A model generated the notes under the pieces. The model was not told where the DNA came from and searched no databases. It worked only from the letters and a program-made list of their open reading frames with translations. Shown here one piece after another: positions 9,346-18,810 of a DNA stretch of 64,000 nucleotides. This DNA comes from Micromonospora arborensis (GTDB lineage Bacteria; Actinomycetota; Actinomycetes; Mycobacteriales; Micromonosporaceae): assembly GCF_003205615.1 (NCBI RefSeq), contig NZ_PYBV01000005.1:279506-343505 (forward strand). The letters are read 5' to 3'. Each line of letters begins with the position of its first letter. The first letter of the stretch is position 1. The translations under genes and the position numbers were made by a program.

Positions 9346-10224
9346 ATGACGACCAACGAGGCTCTGCCGGGATCCGGCATCGTGGACGCGCACCATCACC
9401 TCTGGGTCCGGGCGCGGCACCCGCAGCCCTGGATCGACCCGCACACCATGGCCGCGATCGACGCCGACTTCACCCCGATCGATCTGGCCCCGGCGGCCCG
9501 GGCCGCCGGAGTCACCCAGACCGTCGTCGTGCAGTCCGTCGCCGTCCGGACGGAGACGCCCGAGCTGCTGGGCATCGCGGCCGACGATCCCCTGATCGCC
9601 GGCGTCGTCGGCTGGGTCGACCTCACCGCCGCCGACGTCGGCGATCGCCTCGACCGGCTCCGGGCCGCACGGGGCGGAGACTGGCTGGTCGGGATCCGGC
9701 ACCTCGTCCAATCCGAACCCGACCCGGCGTACCTCGACCGCCCGGACGTCCGGCGGGGCATCGCCGCCGTCGGCGCGGCTGGCCTCGCCTTCGACCTGCT
9801 GGTGCGTGACCACCAGCTCCCGGCGGCCACCCGGCTCGTCCGTGACCTGCCCCAGATGCGGTTTGTCCTGGACCACCTCGGCAAACCATCGCTCGGGCGT
9901 GCCGGCCTCGGCGACTGGCCCCGTCACCTGCGTGCGCTCGCCGCCGAGCCCAACACGACGGCGAAGCTCTCCGGCCTGGTGACCGAGGTGGACAGCCCGT
10001 CCTGGACGACGGCGGACGTGCGGCCCGCCGTCGAGTGCGCGCTCGACGTGTTCGGCCCGAACCGGCTGATGTTCGGCTCGGACTGGCCGGTGTGTCTGCT
10101 GGCCACCTCGTACACCCGGTGGGTCGAGGCCCTCACCGACCTGCTGGACCCGCTCCGCGACGACGAGCGTGCGGCGATCTGGGGACGCACGGCCCGTCGG
10201 GCGTACCGGCTGGAGACGTCGTGA
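9346..10224 (+). CDS. amidohydrolase, probable L-fuconolactonase
   Basis: A 292-residue amidohydrolase of the 2-pyrone-4,6-dicarboxylate/L-fuconolactone hydrolase group (COG3618). Metal-ligand motifs are visible: VDAHHHLW at the N-terminus, FVLDHLGKP in the middle, and MFGSDWPVC near the end with the catalytic aspartate. It would open the lactone formed by oxidation of L-fucose or a related deoxysugar. The assignment is strengthened by the fuconate dehydratase and sugar transporter in the same locus. The ATG at MTTNEAL follows GGGACG; an upstream ATG 48 bases earlier lacks a ribosome site. It is separated from the permease by about 240 bases and may have its own promoter. Confidence 0.85.
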   Translation: MTTNEALPGSGIVDAHHHLWVRARHPQPWIDPHTMAAIDADFTPIDLAPAARAAGVTQTVVVQSVAVRTETPELLGIAADDPLIAGVVGWVDLTAADVGDRLDRLRAARGGDWLVGIRHLVQSEPDPAYLDRPDVRRGIAAVGAAGLAFDLLVRDHQLPAATRLVRDLPQMRFVLDHLGKPSLGRAGLGDWPRHLRALAAEPNTTAKLSGLVTEVDSPSWTTADVRPAVECALDVFGPNRLMFGSDWPVCLLATSYTRWVEALTDLLDPLRDDERAAIWGRTARRAYRLETS

Positions 10225-10340
10225 CGCCGTGGCGGCCCGCGGCCTGACGGGCCGAGGGCCCCGCCGCCTGGGCCTGCTGATCGATCGGTCGTAGGTTGTG
10301 CCAGTTTGATCAGACGTATGCCCGCAGTGGCCTGGGTATC

Positions 10341-10359
10341 GCCGACAAAACATGTCGGC
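10341..10359. promoter_or_regulatory. inverted repeat in the transporter leader, possible operator
   Basis: Seven-base arms GCCGACA and TGTCGGC flank a 5-base centre, about 105 bases before the permease start. Its position suggests an operator of the transporter promoter. The regulator is unknown; the local GntR protein is the obvious candidate. Confidence 0.35.
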
Positions 10360-10462
10360 AAGACCTTGGCAACATATGTAGATGCGTGGCAAGGTAACGC
10401 CTGATCGAGGGAAACATCCGACCTATCTCTACGGGCGGTGCCCGGGCATGCGAGGTCCGACG

Positions 10463-11470
10463 ATGAGTACGGTCGAGGCAACCGCCGGCTCGCAGCGCGG
10501 CGAGTTCAGCGACTGGGTCCGGGAACGGATCTCCCACGCCGTCTCCGAGCTGACCGCGGCGACCGCGCTCGTCGTCCTGTTCATCGCGTTGAGTTTCGCC
10601 AGCCCCTACTTCCTGACCGCGGACAACCTCTTCAACATCGGGGCGCAGACCGCGGTGATCGCCATCATCGCCACGGCGCAGACGATGGTCATCATCACGA
10701 AGGGCATCGACCTGTCCGTGGGGTCGGTCGCCGCGCTGGCCGGCGTCCTGGGCGCGATGGTCGTCCGCGACCTCGGCTTCTCGCTCTGGGCGGCGACGGT
10801 CGTCGCGATCGGCGTCGGCGCGCTGGCCGGGCTGCTGAACGGGTTGCTGGTGACGGTGGCCCGGATCCCGCCGTTCATCGCGACGCTGGGAACGATGTCC
10901 GTGGGCCGCGGTCTCGTCTTCATCTTCAGCGGAGCGGTCGGCGTCTACGGTCTGCCCCGATCCTTCCAACTGCTCGGCAACGGGGAGATCCTCGGCATCC
11001 CGTTCGCCGTGGTGATCACCGTCCTTGTCGCTGTCGGGGTTGCCTTCCTGCTCTCCCAGACTCGCTTCGGCCAGTACACCTACGCGATGGGCTCCAACCT
11101 GGAGGCGGCCCGCCGCTCCGGCATCGGGGTGCGGCGTCACCTGACCGGGGTGTACGTCCTGGCGGGTGTGCTGGTCGGGCTGGGCGGCATGATCGCCGCG
11201 TCCCGGGTCAACTCCGGCCAGCCGAACTACGGGATCTCGCTGGAGCTCGATGTCATCGCCGCCGCGGTCATCGGTGGCGCCAGCCTCTTCGGAGGCCAGG
11301 GCCGGATCGTGGGGACCATCATCGGCGCGTTCCTCATCGCCCTGGTGCGCAACGGCGCGGTCCTGCTCGACATCAGCATCCACTACCAGCAGGTGATCGT
11401 CGGCCTGATCATCTGGGCCGCCGTCTACTTCGACCAGTACCGCCGACGGCGGCTGGAAGCACGGGGTTGA
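10463..11470 (+). CDS. sugar ABC transporter permease (RbsC/FrcC type)
   Basis: A 335-residue permease of the BPD_transp_2 family with about ten hydrophobic helices. Typical sequences are present: ALSFASPYFLTADNLFNIG, GIDLSVGSVAAL and GGASLFGGQGR, the last being the cytoplasmic region that contacts the ATPase. It imports a monosaccharide together with the next two genes. The ATG at MSTVEA has GAGG 7 bases upstream; an in-frame ATG 15 bases earlier lacks a comparable site. In this locus the substrate is probably L-fucose or a similar aldose (inference). Confidence 0.9.
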   Translation: MSTVEATAGSQRGEFSDWVRERISHAVSELTAATALVVLFIALSFASPYFLTADNLFNIGAQTAVIAIIATAQTMVIITKGIDLSVGSVAALAGVLGAMVVRDLGFSLWAATVVAIGVGALAGLLNGLLVTVARIPPFIATLGTMSVGRGLVFIFSGAVGVYGLPRSFQLLGNGEILGIPFAVVITVLVAVGVAFLLSQTRFGQYTYAMGSNLEAARRSGIGVRRHLTGVYVLAGVLVGLGGMIAASRVNSGQPNYGISLELDVIAAAVIGGASLFGGQGRIVGTIIGAFLIALVRNGAVLLDISIHYQQVIVGLIIWAAVYFDQYRRRRLEARG

Positions 11471-11510
11471 CATGCCATTCCGAGAGTCCGAACGAGGAAG
11501 GACACGCACC

Positions 11511-12563
11511 ATGGCGCACACCACCACCAGCCGACGGACGCGACGGCCCATCCTGCGCGCACAGGCCATCCTGGCCCTGGCCGCGGCGACCGCCCTGCTC
11601 AGCGCCTGCGGCGGCGTCGAGGTTCGGGACGGAGGCGACGGCGCGACCAAGGACGCGAGCGGGCCGTTGAAGCTCGCTGTCGTCCCCAAGGCGGTCGGGG
11701 CCGACTACTGGAACACGGTGAAGGCGGGCGCGGAGTGCGCCGCGCAGCGCGCGGGGGACGTCACCGTCCAGTGGGACGGGGTGACCACCGAGACCGATGT
11801 CGAGGGCCAGGTCAACCTGATCCAGAACTTCGTCACCAAGAAGGTCGACGGCATCGTCTACGCGGCGACCGACTCCAGTGCGCTGGCGCCCGCCACCGAC
11901 AAGGCGCTCGCCGCGAACATCCCGGTCGCGATGATCGACTCTGGCACCAGCCCGCAGCCGTCGAACGTGCCGCTGTTCGCCACCGACAACCGCGCGTCGG
12001 CGACCGAGGCCGCGAAGCTGCTCGCCACCGAACTCGGCCCCGGCGACCACCAGGTGGCACTCGTCGAGTTCCAGCCCGGATCGCAGACCAACACCGAGCG
12101 GGTCGACGGCTTCAAGGCCGGCCTCGCCCAGTTCCCCAACCTGAAGCTGGTCGGCCAGCAGCCCAGCCGCAGTGACGTCAACGAGGCACGACGCGTCACC
12201 GAGAACATCCTCACGGCCAACCCCAACCTCGCCGGCATCTTCGCGGCCAACGAGCCGAGTGTGCTCGGCGCCGCGCAGGCCATCCAGGCGGCAGGGAAGT
12301 CCGGCAAGGTGGTCATCATCGGCTGGGACGCCGCCCCGGACGAGATCGCTGGGGTGCGCAGCGGCCAGATCTCGGCGCTGGTTGTGCAGAACCCGTTCAA
12401 GATGGGCTACTTCGGCGTCGACAAGATGGTCAAGCACCTGCGGGACAAGGCGCCGCTGGCGTCGGCGGACACCGGCGTCACGTTCGTGAAGAAGGAGAAC
12501 ATCGACTCCGCGGAGATCAAGGCGGTCCTCGAACCGAGCTGCGCCAACCCCCCGGTGCAGTGA
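11511..12563 (+). CDS. sugar ABC transporter substrate-binding lipoprotein
   Basis: A 350-residue periplasmic-binding-protein-I-like lipoprotein. The start is followed by basic residues, a hydrophobic segment and the lipobox LLSAC, so the mature protein is anchored by Cys at about residue 28. The body fits the RbsB/Peripla_BP_4 family (DYWNTVKAGAECAA, VDGIVYAATDSSAL, TDNRASATEAA, IIGWDAAPDE). The ATG has GAGGAAGGA upstream; an in-frame ATG 39 bases earlier is less likely. It lies 40 bases after the permease, and its stop overlaps the ATPase start. Confidence 0.92.
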   Translation: MAHTTTSRRTRRPILRAQAILALAAATALLSACGGVEVRDGGDGATKDASGPLKLAVVPKAVGADYWNTVKAGAECAAQRAGDVTVQWDGVTTETDVEGQVNLIQNFVTKKVDGIVYAATDSSALAPATDKALAANIPVAMIDSGTSPQPSNVPLFATDNRASATEAAKLLATELGPGDHQVALVEFQPGSQTNTERVDGFKAGLAQFPNLKLVGQQPSRSDVNEARRVTENILTANPNLAGIFAANEPSVLGAAQAIQAAGKSGKVVIIGWDAAPDEIAGVRSGQISALVVQNPFKMGYFGVDKMVKHLRDKAPLASADTGVTFVKKENIDSAEIKAVLEPSCANPPVQ

Positions 12564-13381
12564 TGGCCACCACCCCGACGGCCACCGCCGACAGCGAACG
12601 GCAGCCGACCGCCACCGAACCGCCGGTCCTCGAAGCCCGTGGCATCGTCAAGCGGTTCGGGCACGTCGAGGCGCTGCGCGGCGCCGACTTCACGGTCCAC
12701 CGGGGTGAGGTCGTCGCGCTGATCGGCGACAACGGCGCCGGAAAGAGCACCCTGATCAAAACGCTGTCCGGTGTGCACCCGCCCGACGAGGGCGAGATCC
12801 GGGTGGGCGGCCGTCCCGTCCAGTTCTCCACCCCGCTGGACGCGCGGCGCGCGGGGGTGGAGACCGTCTACCAGGATCTCGCCGTCGCCGACGACCTCAG
12901 CGTGGCCGCCAACCTGTACCTCGGGCGGGAGATCCTGCGTTCCGGGCCGCTCGGTCGGCTGGGGCTGCTGGACAAGCGCGCCATGCGGAACGGCGCCGCC
13001 GCGGCCCTCGACGAACTGGGTGTCCGGATCCCCCGGGTCACCACCCCGATCGCGATGTTGTCCGGTGGGCAGCGGCAGTGCGTCGCGGTGGCCCGCGCCA
13101 TCATCTGGGCCACCAGCGTGGTCATCCTGGACGAGCCCACCGCGGCGCTCGGCGTGGTCCAGACCCAGCGGGTGCTCGACGTCGTCCGGCGGGCCCGCGA
13201 CGCCGGCATGTCGGTGGTGCTGGTGAGCCACAACATGCCTCAGGTGCTCGAGATCGCCGACCGGGTCGAGGTGCTGCGTCTCGGCCGGCGGGCCGCCCGG
13301 CTGCGCACGGACGAGGTCACCACCGACGACCTGGTCGCGGCGATGACCGGAAGCCTCAGCGCGGAACGGGACGAGCGCTGA
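12563..13381 (+). CDS. sugar ABC transporter ATP-binding protein, single domain
   Basis: A 272-residue ATPase with Walker A GDNGAGKST, signature LSGGQRQCVAVAR, Walker B VVILDEPTAA and switch histidine VLVSHNM. It has one ABC domain, like FrcA, rather than the tandem pair of RbsA/MglA, so it must act as a homodimer. The ATG is read from TGATG overlapping the binding-protein stop. It completes the importer; its end lies 7 bases from the convergent GntR gene. Confidence 0.92.
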   Translation: MATTPTATADSERQPTATEPPVLEARGIVKRFGHVEALRGADFTVHRGEVVALIGDNGAGKSTLIKTLSGVHPPDEGEIRVGGRPVQFSTPLDARRAGVETVYQDLAVADDLSVAANLYLGREILRSGPLGRLGLLDKRAMRNGAAAALDELGVRIPRVTTPIAMLSGGQRQCVAVARAIIWATSVVILDEPTAALGVVQTQRVLDVVRRARDAGMSVVLVSHNMPQVLEIADRVEVLRLGRRAARLRTDEVTTDDLVAAMTGSLSAERDER

Positions 13382-13388
13382 CGGCGGC

Positions 13389-14111
13389 TCAGAACCGTAC
13401 CGGCTCGGCGTTCGTGTCACCGTCGTCGGGCAGCCCGTGCAACGACTCCTCCACCCCGATCAGGTGGTTGGCCATCCGGATGCGGGCCCGCTCCGGGTCG
13501 CGGGCCCGCAGGGCCCGCAGGATGGCGACATGTTCGTCATGGGTACGTCGGTCCGCGCCCTCCTCGTGCAGGCTCCGCCAGAGCCGCCCGCGTAGGGTGC
13601 GCCCGGCGAAGGCCTCGATCAGCCCGACGAGCACCGGATTCTCGGCGTGCACCGCGATGATCCGGTGGAAGGCGATGTCGATTTCCATGATCCGCTCGTG
13701 GTCCTGCGGCGACTGACCGGCGATCCGGGCCGCCTCGTCGAGCAGTTCCCCCGCCTGGGCGAGAGCCTCGTCGGTGATCCTGGTCGCCGCCAACCGGGCG
13801 GCCTCGCACTCCAGCAGCCGCCGGACGGTGTGGATGTGCCGTGGGTCGCCCTGGCCCTGGAAGTCCACCACGAAGCCCATCGGGGCCAGCAGTTGCGGCG
13901 CGTCGAGGTTGGTGACGTAGGTGCCGTCACCCTGGCGGATGTTGACGATGCCGAGGATCGACAGGGCCGACATTCCCTCGCGCAGCGAGCCCCGCGAGAC
14001 GCCGAGCGACTCGGCGAGGTCCTTCTCGATGGGCAGCCGGTCCCCGGGCTTGAACCTTCCTTCGAGGATCATCCGCTTGATGCCGTTCACCACCTCGTCG
14101 GTGCGCGACAT
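13389..14111 (-). CDS. GntR-family regulator with FCD ligand domain
   Basis: A 240-residue FadR-type repressor. An N-terminal winged helix (GRFKPGDRLPIEKDLAESLG, then VSRGSLREGMSAL) is followed by an FCD all-helical ligand domain with metal-site histidines in IDIAFHRIIAVHAENP and RTHDEHVAIL. FCD regulators of sugar-acid genes respond to pathway intermediates. It starts 8 bases after the fuconate dehydratase stop, with GGAGG before the ATG, so both are co-transcribed. It probably regulates its own operon and the convergent transporter operon. The palindrome at 15539-15552 is a candidate site. Confidence 0.9.
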   Translation of the reverse strand: MSRTDEVVNGIKRMILEGRFKPGDRLPIEKDLAESLGVSRGSLREGMSALSILGIVNIRQGDGTYVTNLDAPQLLAPMGFVVDFQGQGDPRHIHTVRRLLECEAARLAATRITDEALAQAGELLDEAARIAGQSPQDHERIMEIDIAFHRIIAVHAENPVLVGLIEAFAGRTLRGRLWRSLHEEGADRRTHDEHVAILRALRARDPERARIRMANHLIGVEESLHGLPDDGDTNAEPVRF

Positions 14112-14119
14112 GACACCTC

Positions 14120-15514
14120 CTAGCGGCCAGCGGGCGTGGCCGTCCCACCCGCGATGACGTACGGCTCCGGAGATGACACGGTAGTCGGCTGGGCCGCGGC
14201 CCAGTAGGCGCCGTCGGGGAAGCGGTAGAGCGCGACCGACTCGGGACGCATCCGCGTGGAGTAGCCGGGCTGGCTGGGCAGGACGTAACCGCTGCCGGAG
14301 CCGGCGTCGCGGATGATGCACGGGTCGGTGAAGTGCTCGTGCAGGTGGTCGACGAACTCGGTGACACGGTCGGTGAGATCACCCGAGATCGAGACGTAGT
14401 CGAGCACCGAGACGTGTTGCACCATCTCGCACAGCCCGACACCGCCGGCGTGCGGGCACACGGGGACGTCGAACTTCGCGGCGAGGAGCAGCACGGCGAC
14501 GATCTCGTTGATGCTGGCCAGCCGGCCGGTGTCCAGTTGGCAGAAGTCGATGGCCCCGGCCTGGAACAGCTGCTTGAACATCACCCGGTTGTGGCAATGT
14601 TCGCCGGTGGCGACTCCGATGGGAGCGACGGCGCGGCGGACGGCCGCATGGCCCAGGATGTCGTCGGGGCTGGTCGGCTCCTCGATCCACAGTGGCTCGA
14701 ACTGGGCGAGGGCCTTCACCCACTCGATCGCCTGTCCCACGTCCCACACCTGGTTGGCGTCGATCATCAGGTTGCGGTGCGGGCCGAGGATCTGGCGGGC
14801 GATCCCGCACCTGCGGATGTCGTCGTCGAGGTTGGCGCCGACCTTGAGCTTGACGTAGCCGTAGCCGCTGTCCACCGCCTCCTGACACAGTCGGCGCAGC
14901 TTGTCGTCGCCGTAGCCGAGCCAGCCGGCGGAGGTGGTGTAGGCGGGGTAGCCGGTCCGGTCGAGCTCGGCGAGACGCTCGGCCTTCGTGCTCTCCTTGG
15001 CGCGCAGGATGGCCAGTGCCTCGTCCCGGGTCAACGCGTCGGACAGGTAGCGCAGGTCCGCGATGTCGACGAGCTGCTCGGGGGTCATGTCGACGAGCAG
15101 CCGCCACAGCGGCTTGTCGGCGATCCGGGCGACCAGGTCCCACGACGCGTTCAGCACGGCGGCCAGCGACAGGTGGACCACGCCCTTCTCCGGCCCGAGC
15201 CACCGCAGTTGGGAGTCGGAGGTGAGGAGGCGGTAGACCGCGCCCATGTCGGCTGCCATCGTCGCGACGTCCAGGCCCACGAGGCGCTGTGCCTGATGGA
15301 CCGCCGCCGCGACGACGATGTCGTTGCCCCGACCGATGGTGAAGGTGAGACCGTGGCCCGCGAGGGGCGCACCCACGCTGTCGACGCCGTCGGTGTGCAG
15401 AACGACGTAAGCCGCCGAGTAGTCGCCGTCCTTGTTCATGGCGTCGGAGCCGTCAGCGGTCAAAGAGGTGGGGAAGCGGACATCCTCGACGGTGACGGCA
15501 GTGATCTGCGGCAT
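14120..15514 (-). CDS. L-fuconate dehydratase, enolase superfamily
   Basis: A 464-residue enolase-superfamily enzyme of the mandelate racemase subgroup, strongly like L-fuconate dehydratase. Visible blocks: [20 protein letters not shown] near the N-terminus; [13 protein letters not shown] with the catalytic lysine of the KxK motif; [10 protein letters not shown] and [10 protein letters not shown] carrying metal ligands; [10 protein letters not shown]; and [11 protein letters not shown] with the catalytic histidine. It dehydrates L-fuconate to 2-keto-3-deoxy-L-fuconate. The ATG follows GAGGAG. It is the first gene of a two-gene operon with the GntR regulator. Confidence 0.92.
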   Translation of the reverse strand: MPQITAVTVEDVRFPTSLTADGSDAMNKDGDYSAAYVVLHTDGVDSVGAPLAGHGLTFTIGRGNDIVVAAAVHQAQRLVGLDVATMAADMGAVYRLLTSDSQLRWLGPEKGVVHLSLAAVLNASWDLVARIADKPLWRLLVDMTPEQLVDIADLRYLSDALTRDEALAILRAKESTKAERLAELDRTGYPAYTTSAGWLGYGDDKLRRLCQEAVDSGYGYVKLKVGANLDDDIRRCGIARQILGPHRNLMIDANQVWDVGQAIEWVKALAQFEPLWIEEPTSPDDILGHAAVRRAVAPIGVATGEHCHNRVMFKQLFQAGAIDFCQLDTGRLASINEIVAVLLLAAKFDVPVCPHAGGVGLCEMVQHVSVLDYVSISGDLTDRVTEFVDHLHEHFTDPCIIRDAGSGSGYVLPSQPGYSTRMRPESVALYRFPDGAYWAAAQPTTVSSPEPYVIAGGTATPAGR

Positions 15515-15538
15515 GCGCTCCTCGCCCGGCTAGGCCAA

Positions 15539-15552
15539 AGATCAGATGATCT
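15539..15552. promoter_or_regulatory. palindromic operator candidate upstream of fuconate dehydratase
   Basis: AGATCA-GA-TGATCT, a perfect 6-base inverted repeat 25 bases before the dehydratase start. TTTGATCAGACG at about 10305 shares GATCAGA, which would fit joint control by the local GntR protein. Confidence 0.45.
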
Positions 15553-16069
15553 CTGCGAGTATACGGAGGGTCAATCCGGCGAGTCAACGACGTCGATCAC
15601 CTCGGAATCGAAGACATCTAATGTTTTTCGGTGGTACGGATTCGTCGGTGTGCCGTCCTCCCGATCGTCGTACCCGGTCCGCGAGCACTGGCTGCAGTGG
15701 TGGCGGCATTCGTCGCGCTGGTGGGTGCCCTCGCGGTGCGGCGGCCCCTCCTCGACCCGGCGGCTGCTGAGACGCTCCCGGCCCGATGGGGGCAGTGGTG
15801 CGGGGCGTGGACAGTGGCCGAGAAGATTGGATGTCCACTGCGGAAAGCTGCATTGACGGCCGAATATGGGTAGGGACCTTTACATCTGAAGACTTAATAC
15901 ATCACACCTTTCCGAATGTCGACACCTGCTCGGGTCTCGCGTGCCGCGCGGGCATCGGCCGGCCGCGCGTCGGCAGGGCTCGGCCCCGTCGGCGCGGCCG
16001 GTGACGACCGTCACGGGCAGCACCGTCGACACGCCCGGGACCGACATGTGGGGTGTGACAACGGCAGCG
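15553..16069. other. intergenic stretch with no confident gene
   Basis: Between the divergent fuconate and nrd operons. One short frame, 15631-15873 (+, GTG), could encode an 80-residue single-span protein with an alanine/valine-rich helix, but it lacks a ribosome site and family features, so it is not called. A GTGGACA/TGTCCAC inverted repeat (15807-15838) lies inside it. The far right end is promoter for the nrd riboswitch transcript. Confidence 0.5.
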
Positions 16070-16085
16070 TCCCTATATATGGTGT
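16070..16085 (+). promoter_or_regulatory. NrdR-box-like sequence overlapping the nrdAB promoter
   Basis: TCCCTATATATGGTGT resembles the NrdR consensus ACACTATATATNGTGT and its TATATAT can serve as the -10 element. It directly precedes the riboswitch. NrdR boxes usually occur as pairs; a convincing second box was not identified. Confidence 0.5.
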
Positions 16086-16087
16086 CG

Positions 16088-16285
16088 AGCGCAGCTGGTT
16101 CGGCCGCTCATCCGGAGCGGCCGAGGCAACAGGGAACCCGGTGGGAATCCGGGACTGTCCCGCAGCGGTGAGTGGGAACGACAGCCGTCATCAGCACTGG
16201 GCCACCAATCGGTCTGGGAAGCGACGGCCAGTAGGAGACCGGCGAACCCGGTCGTGCCCGCGAGTCCGAAGACCTGCCAGCGCGC
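16088..16285 (+). promoter_or_regulatory. cobalamin riboswitch upstream of nrdAB
   Basis: The leader contains the AdoCbl aptamer core in order: AGGGAACCCGGTGGGAATCC, ACTGTCCCGCAGCGGTGA (the B12 box), a CACTGG strand, TGGGAAGCGACGGCCAGTAG, and GCGAGTCCGAAGACCTGCCA. This matches the class in Streptomyces nrdABS leaders, where B12 shuts off the class I reductase because a B12-dependent class II enzyme can replace it. About 150 bases separate the aptamer from the nrdA start, space for an expression platform. Confidence 0.93.
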
Positions 16286-16434
16286 CGCGTACCCGCACCC
16301 GGGTCGCGCGGCGGTCCGAGGCCGCGTGGGACGGCCGACGCCACCCGACCCACGTCCGCAGGGCGTGGCGTCCGCCGGTGTCTGCCTCCACGCGTCCGAG
16401 GGCCCTCAGGTCTCGAACTCGCGAGGAGTGAGTG

Positions 16435-18810
16435 GTGACAGTCACCGAGGTAGTCCCGGCCAGCGGCGACGCGGCTCTGCGACGGACGCCGATGCAGGTC
16501 CGCAAGCGCAACGGCAGCACCGAAACCGTCGAGTTGAACAAGATCGTCCGGGCGGTCGAGCGGTGGGCCGACGACCTGACCGACGTCGACCCGATGCGCG
16601 TCGCCACCCGTACGATCAGCGGCCTGTACGACGGCGCGACGACCGCCGAGCTGGACCGGCTGTCCATTCAGACCGCGGCCGAGATGATCGGTGAGGAACC
16701 GCAGTACTCGCGCCTCGCCGCCCGGCTCCTGTCCGGCTACGTCGACAAGGAGGTGCGCCGGCAGGGCATCGCCTCGTTCAGCGCGGCGATCCGGATCGGC
16801 CACGCCGAGGGACTCATCGGTGACGACACCGCGGCGTTCGTCGCCGCCCACGCCGCGCTGCTCGACGACGCCGTCGATCCGTCCAGCGACCGGAGGTTCG
16901 AGTACTTCGGCCTGCGCACGGTGTACGACCGGTACCTGCTGCGCCACCCCACCAGCCGGCTGGTCCTGGAGACCCCGCAGTACTGGCTGCTGCGGGTGGC
17001 CTGCGGGTTGTCCCAAACGCCGGACGAGGCGATCGGCTTCTACCGCCTGATGTCCAGCCTGGCCTATCTGCCCAGCTCACCGACGTTGTTCAACTCCGGT
17101 ACCCGGCACACTCAGATGTCCTCCTGCTACCTGGTCGACTCCCCGCTGGACGAGTTGGACTCGATCTACCAGCGGTACGCCCAGGTCGCCAACCTGTCCA
17201 AGTTCGCCGGCGGGATCGGCATCGCGTACTCCCGGGTCCGGTCCCGGGGCGCCCTGATCCGCGGCACCAACGGGCAGTCCAACGGAATCGTGCCGTGGCT
17301 GCGCACGCTGGACGCGAGCGTCGCCGCGGTCAACCAGGGCGGCCGGCGTAAGGGCGCGGCGTGCGTCTACCTGGAGCCGTGGCACCCGGACATCGAGGAG
17401 TTCCTGCAACTGCGGGACAACACCGGCGAGGACGCCCGGCGCACCCACAACCTGAACCTGGCCAACTGGATCCCGGACGAGTTCATGCGCCGGGTCGAGG
17501 CCGACGAGATGTGGTCGCTGATCGACCCGCACGAGGTGCCCGAGCTGCCCGACCTGTGGGGGGAGCGCTTCGACGCCGCGTACCGGGAGGCCGAGGCGCA
17601 GGGTCGCTACGTGCGGCAGGTCCCGGCGCGGGAGCTGTACGGGAAGATGATGCGGACCCTCGCCCAGACCGGCAACGGGTGGATGACCTTCAAGGACGCC
17701 GCCAACCGACTGTGCAACCAGACCGCCGAAGAAGGCAACGTGGTGCACCTGTCCAACCTCTGCACCGAGATCGTCGAGGTGTCCAGCGACGCCGAGACGG
17801 CCGTCTGCAACCTCGGTTCGGTGAACCTCGCCGCCCACCTCACCGACGACGGCATCGACTGGGAGCGGCTGCGCGCCACGGTCCGTACCGCGGTGACCTT
17901 CCTCGACCGGGTCATCGACATCAACTACTACCCGACCCCGCAGGCGGCGGCGAGCAACCCCCGCTGGCGGCCGGTCGGGCTCGGCCTGATGGGCCTGCAG
18001 GACGTGTTCTTCGCACTGGGGCTGCCGTTCGACTCCCCGGTCGCGCGGGAGCTGTCCACCCGGATCAGCGAGGAGCTGTACCTGACCGCGCTGGAGACCT
18101 CCGCCGACCTGGCCCGCCGCTTCGGCGCGCACCCGGCGTTCGGGCAGACCCGGGCCGCGCGGGGCCAGCTGCAACCGGACCTGTGGGGTGTCGAGGGTAC
18201 GCAGACCGCGCGCTGGGCCGCGCTGCGGGAGCGGGTCGAGGCGTACGGGCTGCGCAACTCGCTGCTGGTGGCGGTCGCCCCGACCGCGACCATCGCCTCG
18301 ATCGCCGGGTGCTACGAGTGCATCGAACCGCAGGTGTCCAACCTGTTCAAGCGCGAGACCCTGTCCGGGGAGTTCCTCCAGGTCAACACCGCTCTGGTAC
18401 GCGAGCTGAAGGCCCGCGGTCTGTGGACCGACCGGATCCGGTCGGCGATCAAACGCGCCGAGGGGTCGGTGCAGGAGATCGCGGAGTTGCCGGCCGCTGT
18501 GCGGGAGCTGTTCCGCACCGCCTGGGAACTGCCGCAGCGGGCGCTGATCGACCTGGCCGCCGCCCGCGCCCCGTTCATCGACCAGTCGCAGTCGCTGAAC
18601 CTGTTCCTGGCCGCACCGACCATCGGCAAGCTCTCCTCGATGTACCTGTACGCCTGGAAGGCCGGGCTGAAGTCCACCTACTACCTGCGCTCGCGCCCGG
18701 CCACGCGGATCCAGCAGGCCACCGTCAGCGCTGTCGCACCCGTCGCTGTCGACGCGGAGGCGCTGGCCTGCTCGCTGGAGAACCCCGAGTCGTGCGAGGC
18801 CTGCCAGTGA
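16435..18810 (+). CDS. nrdA: class I ribonucleotide reductase, alpha subunit
   Basis: A roughly 791-residue catalytic subunit that reduces ribonucleoside diphosphates for DNA synthesis. An ATP-cone is visible at the N-terminus (VRKRNGSTETVELNKIVRAV), followed by the ten-stranded barrel with SSCYLVDSPLDELDSIYQ, KFAGGIGIAYSRVRSRG, the NLCTEI active-site loop and APTATIASIAG. The C-terminal tail ends CEACQ, the redox cysteine pair re-reduced by thioredoxin. Two adjacent GTG codons are possible; the second sits 6 bases after GAGGAG and is preferred, the other being 3 bases upstream. Controlled by the cobalamin riboswitch and probably NrdR. Its stop overlaps the nrdB start. Confidence 0.95.
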   Translation: MTVTEVVPASGDAALRRTPMQVRKRNGSTETVELNKIVRAVERWADDLTDVDPMRVATRTISGLYDGATTAELDRLSIQTAAEMIGEEPQYSRLAARLLSGYVDKEVRRQGIASFSAAIRIGHAEGLIGDDTAAFVAAHAALLDDAVDPSSDRRFEYFGLRTVYDRYLLRHPTSRLVLETPQYWLLRVACGLSQTPDEAIGFYRLMSSLAYLPSSPTLFNSGTRHTQMSSCYLVDSPLDELDSIYQRYAQVANLSKFAGGIGIAYSRVRSRGALIRGTNGQSNGIVPWLRTLDASVAAVNQGGRRKGAACVYLEPWHPDIEEFLQLRDNTGEDARRTHNLNLANWIPDEFMRRVEADEMWSLIDPHEVPELPDLWGERFDAAYREAEAQGRYVRQVPARELYGKMMRTLAQTGNGWMTFKDAANRLCNQTAEEGNVVHLSNLCTEIVEVSSDAETAVCNLGSVNLAAHLTDDGIDWERLRATVRTAVTFLDRVIDINYYPTPQAAASNPRWRPVGLGLMGLQDVFFALGLPFDSPVARELSTRISEELYLTALETSADLARRFGAHPAFGQTRAARGQLQPDLWGVEGTQTARWAALRERVEAYGLRNSLLVAVAPTATIASIAGCYECIEPQVSNLFKRETLSGEFLQVNTALVRELKARGLWTDRIRSAIKRAEGSVQEIAELPAAVRELFRTAWELPQRALIDLAAARAPFIDQSQSLNLFLAAPTIGKLSSMYLYAWKAGLKSTYYLRSRPATRIQQATVSAVAPVAVDAEALACSLENPESCEACQ

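Noticed and set aside
10310..11689. 459-codon minus-strand open frame opposite the sugar permease
   Set aside because: Charged, repetitive Asp/Arg/Gly translation typical of an antisense shadow; the permease has clear membrane helices.
15807..15838. GTGGACA/TGTCCAC inverted repeat
   Set aside because: Seven-base arms 18 bases apart with no gene start nearby; expected by chance.
15631..15873. Possible 80-residue membrane protein upstream of nrdA
   Set aside because: GTG start without ribosome site, no family features, and GC-biased frames of this length occur on every strand here.
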